Below are positions 54,423-62,953 of a stretch of DNA of 64,000 nucleotides, in pieces. The DNA lies in contig NZ_OY769915.1 of the NCBI RefSeq assembly GCF_963669205.1, positions 4,996,001 through 5,060,000 on the forward strand, read 5' to 3'. The notes under the pieces are model-generated. The model searched no databases and was not told where the DNA came from. It saw only the letters and a list, made by a program, of their open reading frames with translations. A program made the position numbers and the translations under genes. The DNA is from an uncultured Roseibium sp. (GTDB lineage: Bacteria > Pseudomonadota > Alphaproteobacteria > Rhizobiales > Stappiaceae). Position 1 is the first letter of the stretch, and every line of letters begins with the position of its first letter.

Positions 54423-55334
54423 ATGAAACTCGACCCCAAACACCTGGCCCAGCTCTCGGTCGTCGTCGAGGCGGGCTCCTTCCAGTCCGCCGCCAATCGC
54501 CTCGGCACAACGCAGCCTGCGCTTAGCCGCAACATGAAGGCGCTGGAGGCGCGGCTCGGAGCGCCCCTGTTTCAGCGCGAGGGTCGGCGGTCGATCCCCA
54601 ACAACCTCGCCCTGCGGTTGGCCCGCAACGGGCTGGCGATCCGGCTGGCCGAGGAACAGGCGGGCATCGTTGCCGACCAGTCGGCCAAGGGCTCCGTCGG
54701 CGAGCTGCGTATCGGCGCGCCGCCGATCGTCTCGGGCCGGTTCCTGAGCAACGCCCTGACGCCCTTCATGAAGGCCAACCCCAATTGCAGCGTCGAGATC
54801 CGCACCGGTCTGGTGCATGAACTCAGGACCATGCTGGAGCGCGGACAGGTCGATCTGGTCTTCGGACCGGAGAGCCTTGCCGAACCGGTCGACGGGCTGG
54901 TGTTCGAGGAACTGATCGACGACGGTGTCGGCGTCATGTGCCGCGCGGGCCATCCGCTCGCCTCGCGCAAGCGCATCATGGCCTCGGACCTGGAAGCCCA
55001 GGTCTGGCTGGCCCATTCCAGGGGCAGCCTGCTGCGCCAGCAGACCGAGGCGGCCATGATCGCCTCCGGCGTGCGCTCGATGCAGATCGGCTGCGAGACG
55101 GATTCCATCCGCTCGGTTCTGGAGATCGTCTCGGAAACCGACCTGATCACCACCATGCCGAAAGCCACCACCGCCTCCTACCTGGAGGACCGCCTGGTCT
55201 TTCTGCCCTTCGACCACCCGCAGTTTCACCGCCCCCTCGGCGCGATCCGCCGCACCAACGCAAAATCCAGCCCGATCGAGGACCGGTTCCTGAAGGTGCT
55301 GAAGAAGAAGATCGCACAGGACCAACATCGCTGA
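54423..55334 (+). CDS. LysR-family transcriptional regulator
   Basis: A 303-residue LysR protein: SFQSAANRLGTTQPALSRNMKALEARLG forms the DNA-binding helix-turn-helix, followed by the effector domain. Divergent from the TAXI-TRAP-sulfatase operon across an 89-base gap with an inverted repeat, hence its probable regulator. The effector is likely the imported compound or the desulfated product. Confidence 0.9.
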   Translation: MKLDPKHLAQLSVVVEAGSFQSAANRLGTTQPALSRNMKALEARLGAPLFQREGRRSIPNNLALRLARNGLAIRLAEEQAGIVADQSAKGSVGELRIGAPPIVSGRFLSNALTPFMKANPNCSVEIRTGLVHELRTMLERGQVDLVFGPESLAEPVDGLVFEELIDDGVGVMCRAGHPLASRKRIMASDLEAQVWLAHSRGSLLRQQTEAAMIASGVRSMQIGCETDSIRSVLEIVSETDLITTMPKATTASYLEDRLVFLPFDHPQFHRPLGAIRRTNAKSSPIEDRFLKVLKKKIAQDQHR

Positions 55335-55645
55335 GGGAGCCCGCCCTCCGGCACGGGATGCCCCAAACCCGAAAAGACGCCTTGACGCCTGCGTCCGGAG
55401 CGCGCGCCGCCCCTGGCGCCGCCGCAGATCTTCCGCTGCCCGAAGCAGCAATCGCGTTCATGACCCAACCCACCGAAAAGCATAACGTGAGTAGAACAAA
55501 AAGAAGAAGAAGAATTATTACGAAGAATAAAGAATTAAACTAATGTAATAATTGAATTTTTCTATTGAAAATCAGGAAATGCAAATCAAATCAGGATCAC
55601 GCACCATGAATATAAATATAAATTTATCAAAGACGGAACAGCTAG
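55335..55645. other. Intergenic region with abrupt change to AT-rich sequence
   Basis: The first 150 bases are GC-rich. From about 55490 the strand becomes AT-rich, with a purine tract of repeated AAG/AGA triplets (about 55497-55535) and then AT runs to 55640. It probably holds the promoter of the acidic-protein gene. No gene is supported. Confidence 0.45.
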
Positions 55646-56692
55646 ATGAATACCAACGTACAAAATACACAGACGACAAGGGAAATCGCCTGGAACCAGT
55701 TTTTTCTGGACGGCAGTCCGTCTTTTGACTTCGAAGCCGATACGGTCCCCCCGGTCACCGTGACACCGCCGATCGGGCTTGATGCGCAGGTCTTGATGGA
55801 GGAAGCGGACGCAGACACCTCTGGCAGTCAGGACGGGACCGGCATCGACCTGCCGGACACAGATCTTTCCGACGCCGCATCCGGTTCGGTCGATCTTCCG
55901 CTGAAGAACATCGATCCGTTCCAGTCCTTCGATCCTGAGACCCTGCCGCAGGTCACCTATGAAGATGTCGAAACCGGCTTCATGTATTCAAATACCGAGA
56001 ACGCCGGTCTCAGCAACATCCACGTCTATTCCGAGCAGGTGGATTCCGACAAGGGCAGTGTTTCCAACCTGCTGTTCGGCGAGCGCCGGGAAAGCTTCGT
56101 GACCACGGAGACCGATGCGAACGGCCAGGAAACTTCGATCTGGAGCTTCCGGGTGTCCCAGAACCTGCAGGGCGAGTACAGCGCCGGGGAAGGCAAGCTG
56201 CTCGACGTGACGATCTCCTATGGCGAGAACCAGCAGATCTCCGGGCCTGATTTCGAGAACTTCGAGGATTATTACTACGGCCTCAACATGGACATCATGG
56301 GTGAGGCCGAAGGCTATGACATCGAGAGTTTCGCCATGACGCTCGAGGTCGAGATGGAAATGACCTGGTGCGAGACGGCCGGGGCCTATCAGGTGTCCAT
56401 GAACGTGATGTTCGAATACATCGTCTTCGATGGCGAAAACGTCTATTCGGACACGGTCCTGTTCAGCGAGGAGTTCCTGACCGGCCTTGACCAGTTCAAC
56501 TTCAACCTCGGCAGCGATTTCGATGCGGCCTTCGCCGAATTCGTCAATCTGATGGGAGATGCCTGGACCGATATGGGAGAGTTCAACGACATACTCGAGG
56601 CGCTGCTCAACGAGATGCGCGAGAACGGCGAGTTCGACGGTGTGGATCACATGGACAATCCGTTCGACTATCAGGTCGATCCGTTTGCCTGA
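55646..56692 (+). CDS. Strongly acidic protein of unknown function
   Basis: A 348-residue protein with a very high Asp/Glu content, one Cys and few basic residues. Residues 1-100 look disordered and Pro/Asp-rich. Residues about 105-290 alternate hydrophobic and polar residues in probable beta-strands (FRVSQNLQGEYSAGEGKLLD, YQVSMNVMFEYIVF). The end is acidic with an amphipathic helix (MGEFNDILEALLNEM). No signal peptide or membrane helix. I do not recognise the family. Acidity suggests calcium binding or export by a non-classical route, but neither is shown. Confidence 0.65.
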   Translation: MNTNVQNTQTTREIAWNQFFLDGSPSFDFEADTVPPVTVTPPIGLDAQVLMEEADADTSGSQDGTGIDLPDTDLSDAASGSVDLPLKNIDPFQSFDPETLPQVTYEDVETGFMYSNTENAGLSNIHVYSEQVDSDKGSVSNLLFGERRESFVTTETDANGQETSIWSFRVSQNLQGEYSAGEGKLLDVTISYGENQQISGPDFENFEDYYYGLNMDIMGEAEGYDIESFAMTLEVEMEMTWCETAGAYQVSMNVMFEYIVFDGENVYSDTVLFSEEFLTGLDQFNFNLGSDFDAAFAEFVNLMGDAWTDMGEFNDILEALLNEMRENGEFDGVDHMDNPFDYQVDPFA

Positions 56693-56747
56693 GTTCAGCA
56701 TAGGCTGCCGTCATGACCCGCATCCTGCGGCGTGACGGCGGCCGGTT

Positions 56748-57184
56748 TCAGGCCTGCGCCGCCTTGCCCTTCAGAAAGCCCAGATCGACGATCGCGGTGA
56801 GAAAGGCGAGAAAGCCCAGGATCATGAGCGTGCCGCCGAGCGCGGTCGGGCTTGAAACAGGGATTCCGCCGATGTCTTCGTATGTGAAGCCGATGCCGGA
56901 AGTCTGCGCGAAATTCGCCAGGAGGCCGGGCGCGAAATAGGCGGTGAGCCACAAGTGGAGATGCGCGCGCCCGCGATCCCGCAGACGTTTCATCGACAGC
57001 ACGGCGGCCGGATAGAGAAAGAGCAGCAGGAGAGCGAACCCGATCCACTGGCCCGTCTGTCCGAGGGTAAGCACAAGCCCCGTGACCACGAGGGACATCA
57101 GAACGCCGGCAATCAACAGGATCAGCAACCCGATCCAGAACCGGCAGGCCCGATCCTTCCCTGCGCTGAAAACAGGAGGCTCAT
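56748..57184 (-). pseudogene. DUF805 membrane protein gene with a frameshift
   Basis: The ATG at 57184, with GAGG upstream, begins MSLLFSAQGRIGPAG, a typical DUF805 N-terminus, but this frame stops after 20 codons. In the neighbouring frame the expected continuation follows at once: FWIGLLILLIAG, then the family motif AVLSMKRLRDRGRAH and two more hydrophobic helices. One base appears lost near 57139-57142. Either the gene is a recent pseudogene or there is a sequence error. An alternative TTG start at 57128 would give a 126-residue protein lacking the first motif. Confidence 0.65.
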
Positions 57185-57197
57185 GTTGCGCGATCCG

Positions 57198-57854
57198 TTA
57201 CTGCGTGAAGGTGAAGGTCAAGGTGCTCGTCTCACCTTCGCCGATGGTCACGGACTGCGTGTGGGTCTCGCCGGTGTCCTCGTTCTTCAGCGTGACGTCG
57301 TAGATGCCCGGCGTCACGTAATTGGAGCCCCGCTGGTTGCGCCAGCCGGTCCGGCCGATCTCGCTGCCGCCGGCACCGCCGCCCTTGCCGTGAAAACCGA
57401 GTTCCATCAGCGCGTCGTCTTCCAGTCCTTCCGCTTCCAGAACCAGGCGGCCCTGCCCGGTGATTTCCAGTTCAAGCCGCTGGTTGCCGTTTTCGGCGGC
57501 GGGCAGCTCGACGATGTCGCGGTGGTCATGCCCCTTGAAGGTCAGCTCGACGCCGATCTCGCCGTCGCTGAGCGGGTAGACGCCGTCAACGCCAAGCGGA
57601 TCGAACCGCTCGGCCCAGTTGATCCAGAAGATCGACCCGTCCCCGCCCCTGTCAACGCTTTCCACCTTGCCGACCTTGCTGAAATTCCATTCGACATCGG
57701 CACTGACATCGGTCCGCTCCGGCCCGAACACCGGCACGATCCTCAAGCCCTCGGGAGCCTCCCCCTGCCCGCTCTCCGTCTCGTCCCCGTTGCACCCCAC
57801 CAACCCGATCGCCAGCACGACAAGAAGAAGCGGAAACCTGATGCGTTTGAACAC
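57198..57854 (-). CDS. Predicted lipoprotein of unknown function
   Basis: A 218-residue protein with a lipobox (IGLVGC, Cys about 21), so outer- or inner-membrane anchored. The mature part is acidic and beta-rich; the C-terminal 60 residues (YVTPGIYDVTLKNEDTGETH) look like a carboxypeptidase-regulatory-like or other immunoglobulin-like fold. It lies just upstream of the DUF805 gene on the same strand and may be cotranscribed. Confidence 0.7.
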   Translation of the reverse strand: MFKRIRFPLLLVVLAIGLVGCNGDETESGQGEAPEGLRIVPVFGPERTDVSADVEWNFSKVGKVESVDRGGDGSIFWINWAERFDPLGVDGVYPLSDGEIGVELTFKGHDHRDIVELPAAENGNQRLELEITGQGRLVLEAEGLEDDALMELGFHGKGGGAGGSEIGRTGWRNQRGSNYVTPGIYDVTLKNEDTGETHTQSVTIGEGETSTLTFTFTQ

Positions 57855-58247
57855 GGGACTTGCTCCGGGTTTTGAAATGTCTGAAGGCCGGAGAAACCCG
57901 GCGGTGGGAAAAAATGAAGTTAGTCAATCTGATGTTGGTCGAAGGCCAAGCGAGCTGAGCAAAGCACAGGGGTGGCACTGCGGATAGTTATGGAAAGCCT
58001 TAGGGGGGTGGTCTTTGTCCGGGCGCATGTCGACAACCGCCTTGTCATCGCAAGGGGTGTCTCCCTCCCCGCTACCCATGATGCACAGTTGGAGCAACTC
58101 TCCGCTTTGCGCTCCCATTTCGGACATTCAAGGCTTCAAAAACGTTTTTTTTGAAAGCGGACATTCGGCGCGAATTCGATAACTGTCCAGAAAGGGCGGA
58201 ATGCAACCGTAACTACATCTGAGATAATTGTCATGCCAGTGTTTTAA
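57855..58247. other. Degraded intergenic region at the left edge of the AT-rich island
   Basis: No intact gene. CGGACATTC occurs twice as a direct repeat (about 58121 and 58158), flanking a hairpin-like AT segment (GCTTCAAAAA ... TTTTTGAAAGC, 58133-58157). Composition falls from GC-rich to AT-rich rightwards. Confidence 0.4.
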
Positions 58248-58325
58248 ATGAACATCGCTGAAGCATTGGCTAAACTGTGTGGTTTTTCGCGGGCAACGGT
58301 GAGCCGGGCGTTGCAGAGTAGTTAG
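58248..58325 (+). pseudogene. Stranded LacI-type helix-turn-helix fragment
   Basis: A 25-codon frame beginning ATG contains AEALAKLCGFSRATVSRAL, closely resembling the first helix-turn-helix of LacI regulators, then ends at TAG. Nothing after it continues the protein. It sits where AT-rich island sequence begins, so a regulator gene may have been cut by the insertion. Confidence 0.5.
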
Positions 58326-58637
58326 CTCCCAAATGCCTGCGAGCATGTTCTGAAACTGCAAGAAATTTAGTTGGCTCTAAATCAGCAAAAGATAGAAAAT
58401 TCAAAAAAAATAGCGTAGCACTTTGATTAATCATTTCAAAAATTCTAAAAGTCATATATATTTCAATACATTGAACACATTTAACTCGCATCTATAACCT
58501 CAAATTATTTTTACTTCAATTTCGTAACTCGTAAAATTCTCTGCATTTTTCTTGTAAAATGAGATTTTAATATAAAAAAATTCTTGAAGATTTTAATAAC
58601 GAGACATATATCAGGTTTCAGTTTATGGAGAATTCAG

Positions 58638-59612
58638 ATGGCTGAAGCAACGATCAAGTTAGCTAACGGGACCACGATAACTGTTTCAGGGTCAGCGGAG
58701 GAGGTCGCTCACGTGGCCATGCTATACGGTGGCGGGTCTCAGCCGACTGCACCGTCCGCAAAAAGTGGCCAGCCCAAAGAAGATATAAAGGCTGCTGCAA
58801 CCGATGGACCTAGCGACGACGTGGATCTTTCTCAGATCGCAAACACAATATTCGACTGCGAAGAAACTGAAGCATTAGAAAAGCATATTTTAGGTCATTC
58901 TGACGTTGTGAACAAAATTATGATGTGTCTCTACATCAATGAAAAATATTTCAATTCACAGCCAGCTTTGACTACTGGTGAAATCAGCAAGATATTATCG
59001 CAACTTGGGATTTCAGTTGCGACATCAAACGTTTCCCTGGCGATTTCGCGCAAGGCTAACAAATATGTAATGAAAGACAATGTCACTAAAAAGGGAGTGA
59101 TTATCCGTTACTCGATAAATAGACCGGGTAAACAGTATTTCGAAGAAGTATTGAGCGGAGAGAACGTAGGACTTGCAAAAGTCAGATCGCGGAAGCAGCC
59201 TTCTAAGTTTGCTGGCGCAAATAAAACAAACCCTATAAAGAGCGCAACGCCCACACCAAAAGGAAAAAGGTCGACTGCATACAAGCCAAAATACAATGCA
59301 ACGCTCGACTTACATGGATTAGACGAATTTTCAGAAACGTACAAATCGAACAACAATTCGGAACATTTGGTGGTGTTCCTTAAATTCCTCACTGATAAAG
59401 CGAGCATTGAAAGTATATCGGGAGACGACATTTATACTTGTTTCGCTGAGCGTAAGTCAAAGATCAAACTGCCAGGATCGTTTATGGATACGCTTCGGAA
59501 CGCACAGAATCGTGATCATTTGATTGTCTATGAGAGAGGTTTCAGGGAAATTACGCTAACGCCAAAAGGTGAAAACCTGTTCAACCACGATATTGCAAAG
59601 CGGGAAAAGTAA
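58638..59612 (+). CDS. Island protein A: tandem winged-helix-like protein of unknown function
   Basis: A 324-residue protein in the AT-rich island. ATG has GGAGA 7 bases upstream; an in-frame ATG at 58584 lacks one. Residues 1-32 form a small beta unit (TIKLANGTTITVSGSAEEV). Residues about 88-160 look like a winged helix (TTGEISKILSQLG, then VIIRYSINRPGKQYF). A basic linker (about 175-220) joins a second winged-helix-like domain (about 225-320; GFREITLTPKGENLF). Nucleic-acid binding is likely from this layout. Its stop is followed immediately by the start of the next gene. Not a family I can name. Confidence 0.6.
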   Translation: MAEATIKLANGTTITVSGSAEEVAHVAMLYGGGSQPTAPSAKSGQPKEDIKAAATDGPSDDVDLSQIANTIFDCEETEALEKHILGHSDVVNKIMMCLYINEKYFNSQPALTTGEISKILSQLGISVATSNVSLAISRKANKYVMKDNVTKKGVIIRYSINRPGKQYFEEVLSGENVGLAKVRSRKQPSKFAGANKTNPIKSATPTPKGKRSTAYKPKYNATLDLHGLDEFSETYKSNNNSEHLVVFLKFLTDKASIESISGDDIYTCFAERKSKIKLPGSFMDTLRNAQNRDHLIVYERGFREITLTPKGENLFNHDIAKREK

Positions 59613-60353
59613 TTGGCTAGCCTGCAAGAACTTTTGGTTTTTTGTGAAACCGACGAAGAACTCAGTAATCGTGAGCTCGTCGAGCTTATAGTTTACTACC
59701 AGACTGTGGTTCAAAAGAATGACTATTGCGCATCTGCGGAAATCCGAAACATTTTCAACTCGATCAATCACCCAGTCCCAGGTCGTATTGCTCAGTATCT
59801 CAACGAAGGAACCAGCAAGCAGCGTCGTCAGTATGTCAAACGAGGCAAAGGCTACGCACTTCACCGTATTAATTTAGCTAAGTTGAACGAAAAGCTCTCA
59901 AGCTACACCGGTGTCGTAAAACCTGTTTCAAATGAGAGCATTTTGACGGCTAGTTCTTGCACCGGAGGACGAAGATATTTGGTCTCTTTGGTAGAACAAA
60001 TCAATGGAAGCTACACCTACGGGTTCTATGATGGCGCGGCTGTATTGATGCGCAGAATGATGGAATCTCTCATTATTTCCTCTTTTGAGAAAAAGGGAAA
60101 AGAGGCTCAAATTCGTGATGCAGATGGCAATTACTTGATGTTGAAAGATTTGATCAGCCAAGCCAAAAATCCTTCCAACTTCAGACTCTCGCGCGGCATG
60201 GGCGACGTAATGGATTCGATTAAAGACTTGGGTGACACAGCAGCGCACAACAGGACTTACATAACAAAGAAGACAGATGTTGATAACGTTCAAAGCAAAT
60301 TTCGGCGGTTGATAGAGGAGCTTTGTGTGTTGGCCGGCATTTCAGAGTCTTAA
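59613..60353 (+). CDS. Island protein B: DUF4145/HEPN-like protein
   Basis: A 246-residue protein starting at TTG with no gap after the previous stop codon, so the two are translationally coupled. Residues about 1-95 resemble another winged helix (SAEIRNIFNSIN, YVKRGKGYALHRINL). Residues about 125-240 resemble DUF4145/HEPN helical domains: GFYDGAAVLMRRMMESLI and the LGDTAAHNR motif with His212. The usual HEPN nuclease Arg four to six residues before the His is absent. HEPN-like proteins are common in defence and toxin systems; that role here is inferred. Confidence 0.6.
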   Translation: MASLQELLVFCETDEELSNRELVELIVYYQTVVQKNDYCASAEIRNIFNSINHPVPGRIAQYLNEGTSKQRRQYVKRGKGYALHRINLAKLNEKLSSYTGVVKPVSNESILTASSCTGGRRYLVSLVEQINGSYTYGFYDGAAVLMRRMMESLIISSFEKKGKEAQIRDADGNYLMLKDLISQAKNPSNFRLSRGMGDVMDSIKDLGDTAAHNRTYITKKTDVDNVQSKFRRLIEELCVLAGISES

Positions 60354-60909
60354 ATGCGGTTGTAACTGCAACGCTGCCTCATGGCGAAGAGTGGGTGTGT
60401 GGTCTGCCCCCAACGAATTGGTCCGTACCATGATTTAGCAACAGAGGGACTCCATGAGGCTAATAGACGTCGAGTATAAACGGTTCAATAAAAAATACTC
60501 ATGTCTAATCAATAACAGTCGTCTCCAAGATGTGACGTTTGGTAACTTGTTCGCACACTGGCAATTCAACTCTACAAAATGAGATCTGAGGGATTAGCGG
60601 ATTTCGTAACACAGTTGAGATCTTTGGGCTTTACTCCAAGCTCGGCAATGGGCCGTAAATGCAGCCATATCCGGGTGCGCCAATGTCTGCATTCTCGCTC
60701 GATAATTGGGAAACCCGTCACTCTGTTTGCGGCCCCGATCCAGCCACTCGAACACGCCACGCTGGGTCTCAGCATTCCACCCAGACTTCAGGATTTCTTC
60801 ACCGACAATTAGTGAGCGTTCGGCTGCGGCACCATGGTGTTGATGGACAGAACCCTCGCCGCCGCTCCCGCTCGAAAATCCACCTCCGCGTTCGCCCCTG
60901 CTATTTCCC
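60354..60909. other. Right edge of the AT-rich island
   Basis: A 556-base stretch between island protein B and GAPDH. The left part is AT-rich with no gene. The right part holds a frameshifted protein remnant on the minus strand (60594-60819). Composition returns to GC-rich near 60780. Confidence 0.5.
60594..60819 (-). pseudogene. Frameshifted C-terminal gene remnant
   Basis: The minus strand reads IVGEEILKSG and, one frame over, WNAETQRGVFEWLDRGRKQ, then FPNYRARMQTLAHPDM, AAFTAHCRAWSKAQRSQLCY and a TAA stop at 60594-60596. The sequence is strongly protein-like. The two frames join at a run of four C (60780-60783, G on the coding strand), so a one-base insertion broke the gene. No start codon or N-terminus is visible. 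I do not recognise the family. Confidence 0.5.
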
Positions 60910-62343
60910 TCACTCCGGAACCGACGGATACTTCATGCCCGCGACTTCCTGCATCAGGCGGATGACCTGGGTGCTGTAGCCGGCTTCGTTGTCGTACCAG
61001 ACGTAGAGAACCAGCCGGTTGCCGTCGACAATGGTTGCCTGGCTGTCGACGACGCCGGCATGGGTCGACCCGACGAGGTCCGAGGAGACCAGTTCCGTGG
61101 AGGCCGTGTAGTCGATCTGGTCCTGCAGGGAGGATTGCACAGAAACGCCGCGCAGGTAGTCGTTCATTTCCTGATCGGTCGTTGCGCGCCCGAGATTCAA
61201 ATTCAGGATCGCCATGGAGACATTGGGCACCGGCACGCGCACCGCGTTGCCGGTCAGTTTGCCCTTCATTTCCGGCAGGCACTTCGCAACCGCGCTGGCA
61301 GCACCCGTGCTCGTCAGAACCATGTTGAGCGGCGCGGCGCGCCCGCGGCGGTCGCCCTTGTGGTAGTTGTCGATCAGGTTCTGGTCGTTGGTGAAGGCAT
61401 GGATGGTTTCGACATGGCCGTTGTCGATACCGAATTCGTCATTGATCACCTTCAGCACCGGCGTGATCGCGTTGGTGGTGCATGAAGCCGCGCTCAGGAT
61501 GGCGTCATCCTCGGTGATGTCGCCGTGGTTGACGCCATAGACGACATTCTTGATCGATCCCTTGCCCGGCGCGGTCAGAATGACCTTGGACGCCCCCGGG
61601 CACTTCAGGTGCTGGCCAAGGCCATCCTCGTCGCGCCAGATGCCGGTGTTGTCGACCACCAGCGCATTGTGGATGCCGTATTTGGTGTAATCCACCTCGG
61701 CGGGCGAATTGGCGTAGATCACCTGGATGGTGTTGCCGTTGGCGATGATGGCGTTCTGCTCCTCGTCGACGGTGATCGAGCCGCTGAACGCGCCGTGGAC
61801 GGAGTCCCGCCGCAGCAGGCTGGAGCGTTTCTTCAGATCCTCGCCCTTGCCGCCGCGCACCACGATCGCACGAAGACGCATCTTGTTGCCCGCGCCGACA
61901 CGCTCGATCAGCATGCGCGCCAGCAGACGGCCGATCCGCCCGAAGCCGTAGAGAACGACGTCCTGCGGCTCCTGCAGGATGGTGGTTCTTCCCGTATTGA
62001 TGCTGGCCAGCTGTTTTTCAACGAAGGCCGCGGCATCGCCACCCTCTTCCATGAAACGGTGGCACAGCTTGCCGAGGTCGACGCGGGACGCGGCGAGATC
62101 CATCTCCAGCATGGCCTTGACGATCTCCAGGCTCTTGGAGACTTCCAGCTCCTGCCCGGTGATCTGCAGGGCGTAGCGGTGCGCCTTGATGATCTCGATG
62201 GCGGAGTTGTTCAAGAGCCGGCGTCCGAAAATCCGGATGTTTATGCCGTAGTCGCGATAGAGGTGGCCGACCAGCGGGATCATCTGCTCTGCGGCATATT
62301 GTTGTTCTTTCCAGTTGTCGAAGTGATGATCCGTCGTCGCCAT
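60910..62343 (-). CDS. Glyceraldehyde-3-phosphate dehydrogenase, long form
   Basis: A 477-residue GAPDH with an N-terminal helical extension of about 125 residues before the NAD-binding GFGRIGR (133-139). The catalytic Cys288 is in AASCTTNA, followed by HAFTNDQ and the STGAASAVAKCLPE block; WYDNEAGYS is near the C-terminus. The extended form is known from a separate GAPDH clade in proteobacteria and usually coexists with a standard enzyme, so a distinct metabolic direction or regulation is likely. Single gene. Confidence 0.9.
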   Translation of the reverse strand: MATTDHHFDNWKEQQYAAEQMIPLVGHLYRDYGINIRIFGRRLLNNSAIEIIKAHRYALQITGQELEVSKSLEIVKAMLEMDLAASRVDLGKLCHRFMEEGGDAAAFVEKQLASINTGRTTILQEPQDVVLYGFGRIGRLLARMLIERVGAGNKMRLRAIVVRGGKGEDLKKRSSLLRRDSVHGAFSGSITVDEEQNAIIANGNTIQVIYANSPAEVDYTKYGIHNALVVDNTGIWRDEDGLGQHLKCPGASKVILTAPGKGSIKNVVYGVNHGDITEDDAILSAASCTTNAITPVLKVINDEFGIDNGHVETIHAFTNDQNLIDNYHKGDRRGRAAPLNMVLTSTGAASAVAKCLPEMKGKLTGNAVRVPVPNVSMAILNLNLGRATTDQEMNDYLRGVSVQSSLQDQIDYTASTELVSSDLVGSTHAGVVDSQATIVDGNRLVLYVWYDNEAGYSTQVIRLMQEVAGMKYPSVPE

Positions 62344-62533
62344 GTCGAATGTGTTCCTCAGCGCAAGTTCAGCAAGTGTTCGGCAGGCCGCAAGGGTCAG
62401 ATCCCCGGCCCGCGCCCGCTGTCTAACGCCTGTTGAAAGCCGATGTCCAGTAGCCGTTCAGAGCTTAATCGATTGAAATTGCAGGAAGAGTCGTCAACCG
62501 GGTTCCGGCGGCAGGTAACGCGGTCCCAGGAGC

Positions 62534-62551
62534 ATTTCAGATAGCTGAAAT
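62534..62551. promoter_or_regulatory. Inverted repeat upstream of the GAPDH gene
   Basis: ATTTCAG and CTGAAAT are perfect inverses with a 4-base spacer, about 190 bases upstream of the GAPDH start codon. It may bind a regulator of that gene; distance makes this uncertain. Confidence 0.35.
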
Positions 62552-62669
62552 TGAACATGGCCTGTTCGAGAAATCCGGCCCACCGGATCGCGCGCGAAAT
62601 CCGCTTGGTCGTCCCGGCGTGGTTGATCAGGGACGGCCTGGCCCCTTCTTTTCAAAATGGGCGCAACAA

Positions 62670-62695
62670 AAAGGCCGGGATGTCTCCCGGCCTTT
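62670..62695 (-). terminator. Rho-independent terminator of the cold-shock gene
   Basis: Perfect 8-base arms GGCCGGGA / TCCCGGCC with a 4-base loop are followed on the minus strand by TTTTT. It lies about 50 bases beyond the cold-shock stop codon, and A/T tracts on both sides would make it work in either direction. Confidence 0.85.
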
Positions 62696-62743
62696 CCAAT
62701 CTGGATGATGGCCCTGGACCGAGGTCCGCGCCATCGGCGAGAC

Positions 62744-62953
62744 TCAGACGTCCTGCAGGTTGTCAGCGGAGGACTTGCCGGACCGGCTGTCCTGAACCAC
62801 TTCGAAGCTGACCTTCTGGCCTTCGACCAGGGAATGCATGCCGGAGCGCTCGACAGCGGAAATGTGGACGAACACGTCCTTGGCTCCGTCTTCAGGCTGA
62901 ATGAAGCCGTAGCCTTTGTTTGCGTTGAAGAATTTTACTGTTCCGATAGGCAA
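62744..62953 (-). CDS. CspA-family cold-shock protein
   Basis: A 69-residue OB-fold RNA chaperone with both RNA-binding motifs: RNP1 KGYGFI and RNP2 VFVHIS. The start codon is TTG (IGTVKFFNANKGYG follows), with AGGA 7 bases upstream. A weak TTG start together with the long 5' leader could allow post-transcriptional control, common in this family. Single gene with its own terminator. Confidence 0.93.
   Translation of the reverse strand: MPIGTVKFFNANKGYGFIQPEDGAKDVFVHISAVERSGMHSLVEGQKVSFEVVQDSRSGKSSADNLQDV

Larger units (their letters stand above)
62344..62743. other. Intergenic region between GAPDH and cold-shock genes
   Basis: A 400-base gap with the GAPDH promoter region and the 3' end of the cold-shock transcript. 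It holds an inverted repeat (62534-62551) and the terminator at 62673. No gene is supported. Confidence 0.5.

Noticed and set aside
55496..55540. Purine-rich AAG/AGA triplet tract as a microsatellite or phase-variation switch
   Set aside because: Repeat is imperfect and short, and lies outside any reading frame with a plausible start; noted only as part of an AT-rich leader.
58133..58157. TTCAAAAA ... TTTTTGAA structure as an island attachment site
   Set aside because: No matching copy was seen at the right edge and no integrase gene is present; it may be only an AT-rich hairpin.
60579..60812. 77-codon plus-strand open frame at the island's right edge
   Set aside because: The opposite strand reads as a far more protein-like (frameshifted) remnant, and the plus frame has no ribosome site.
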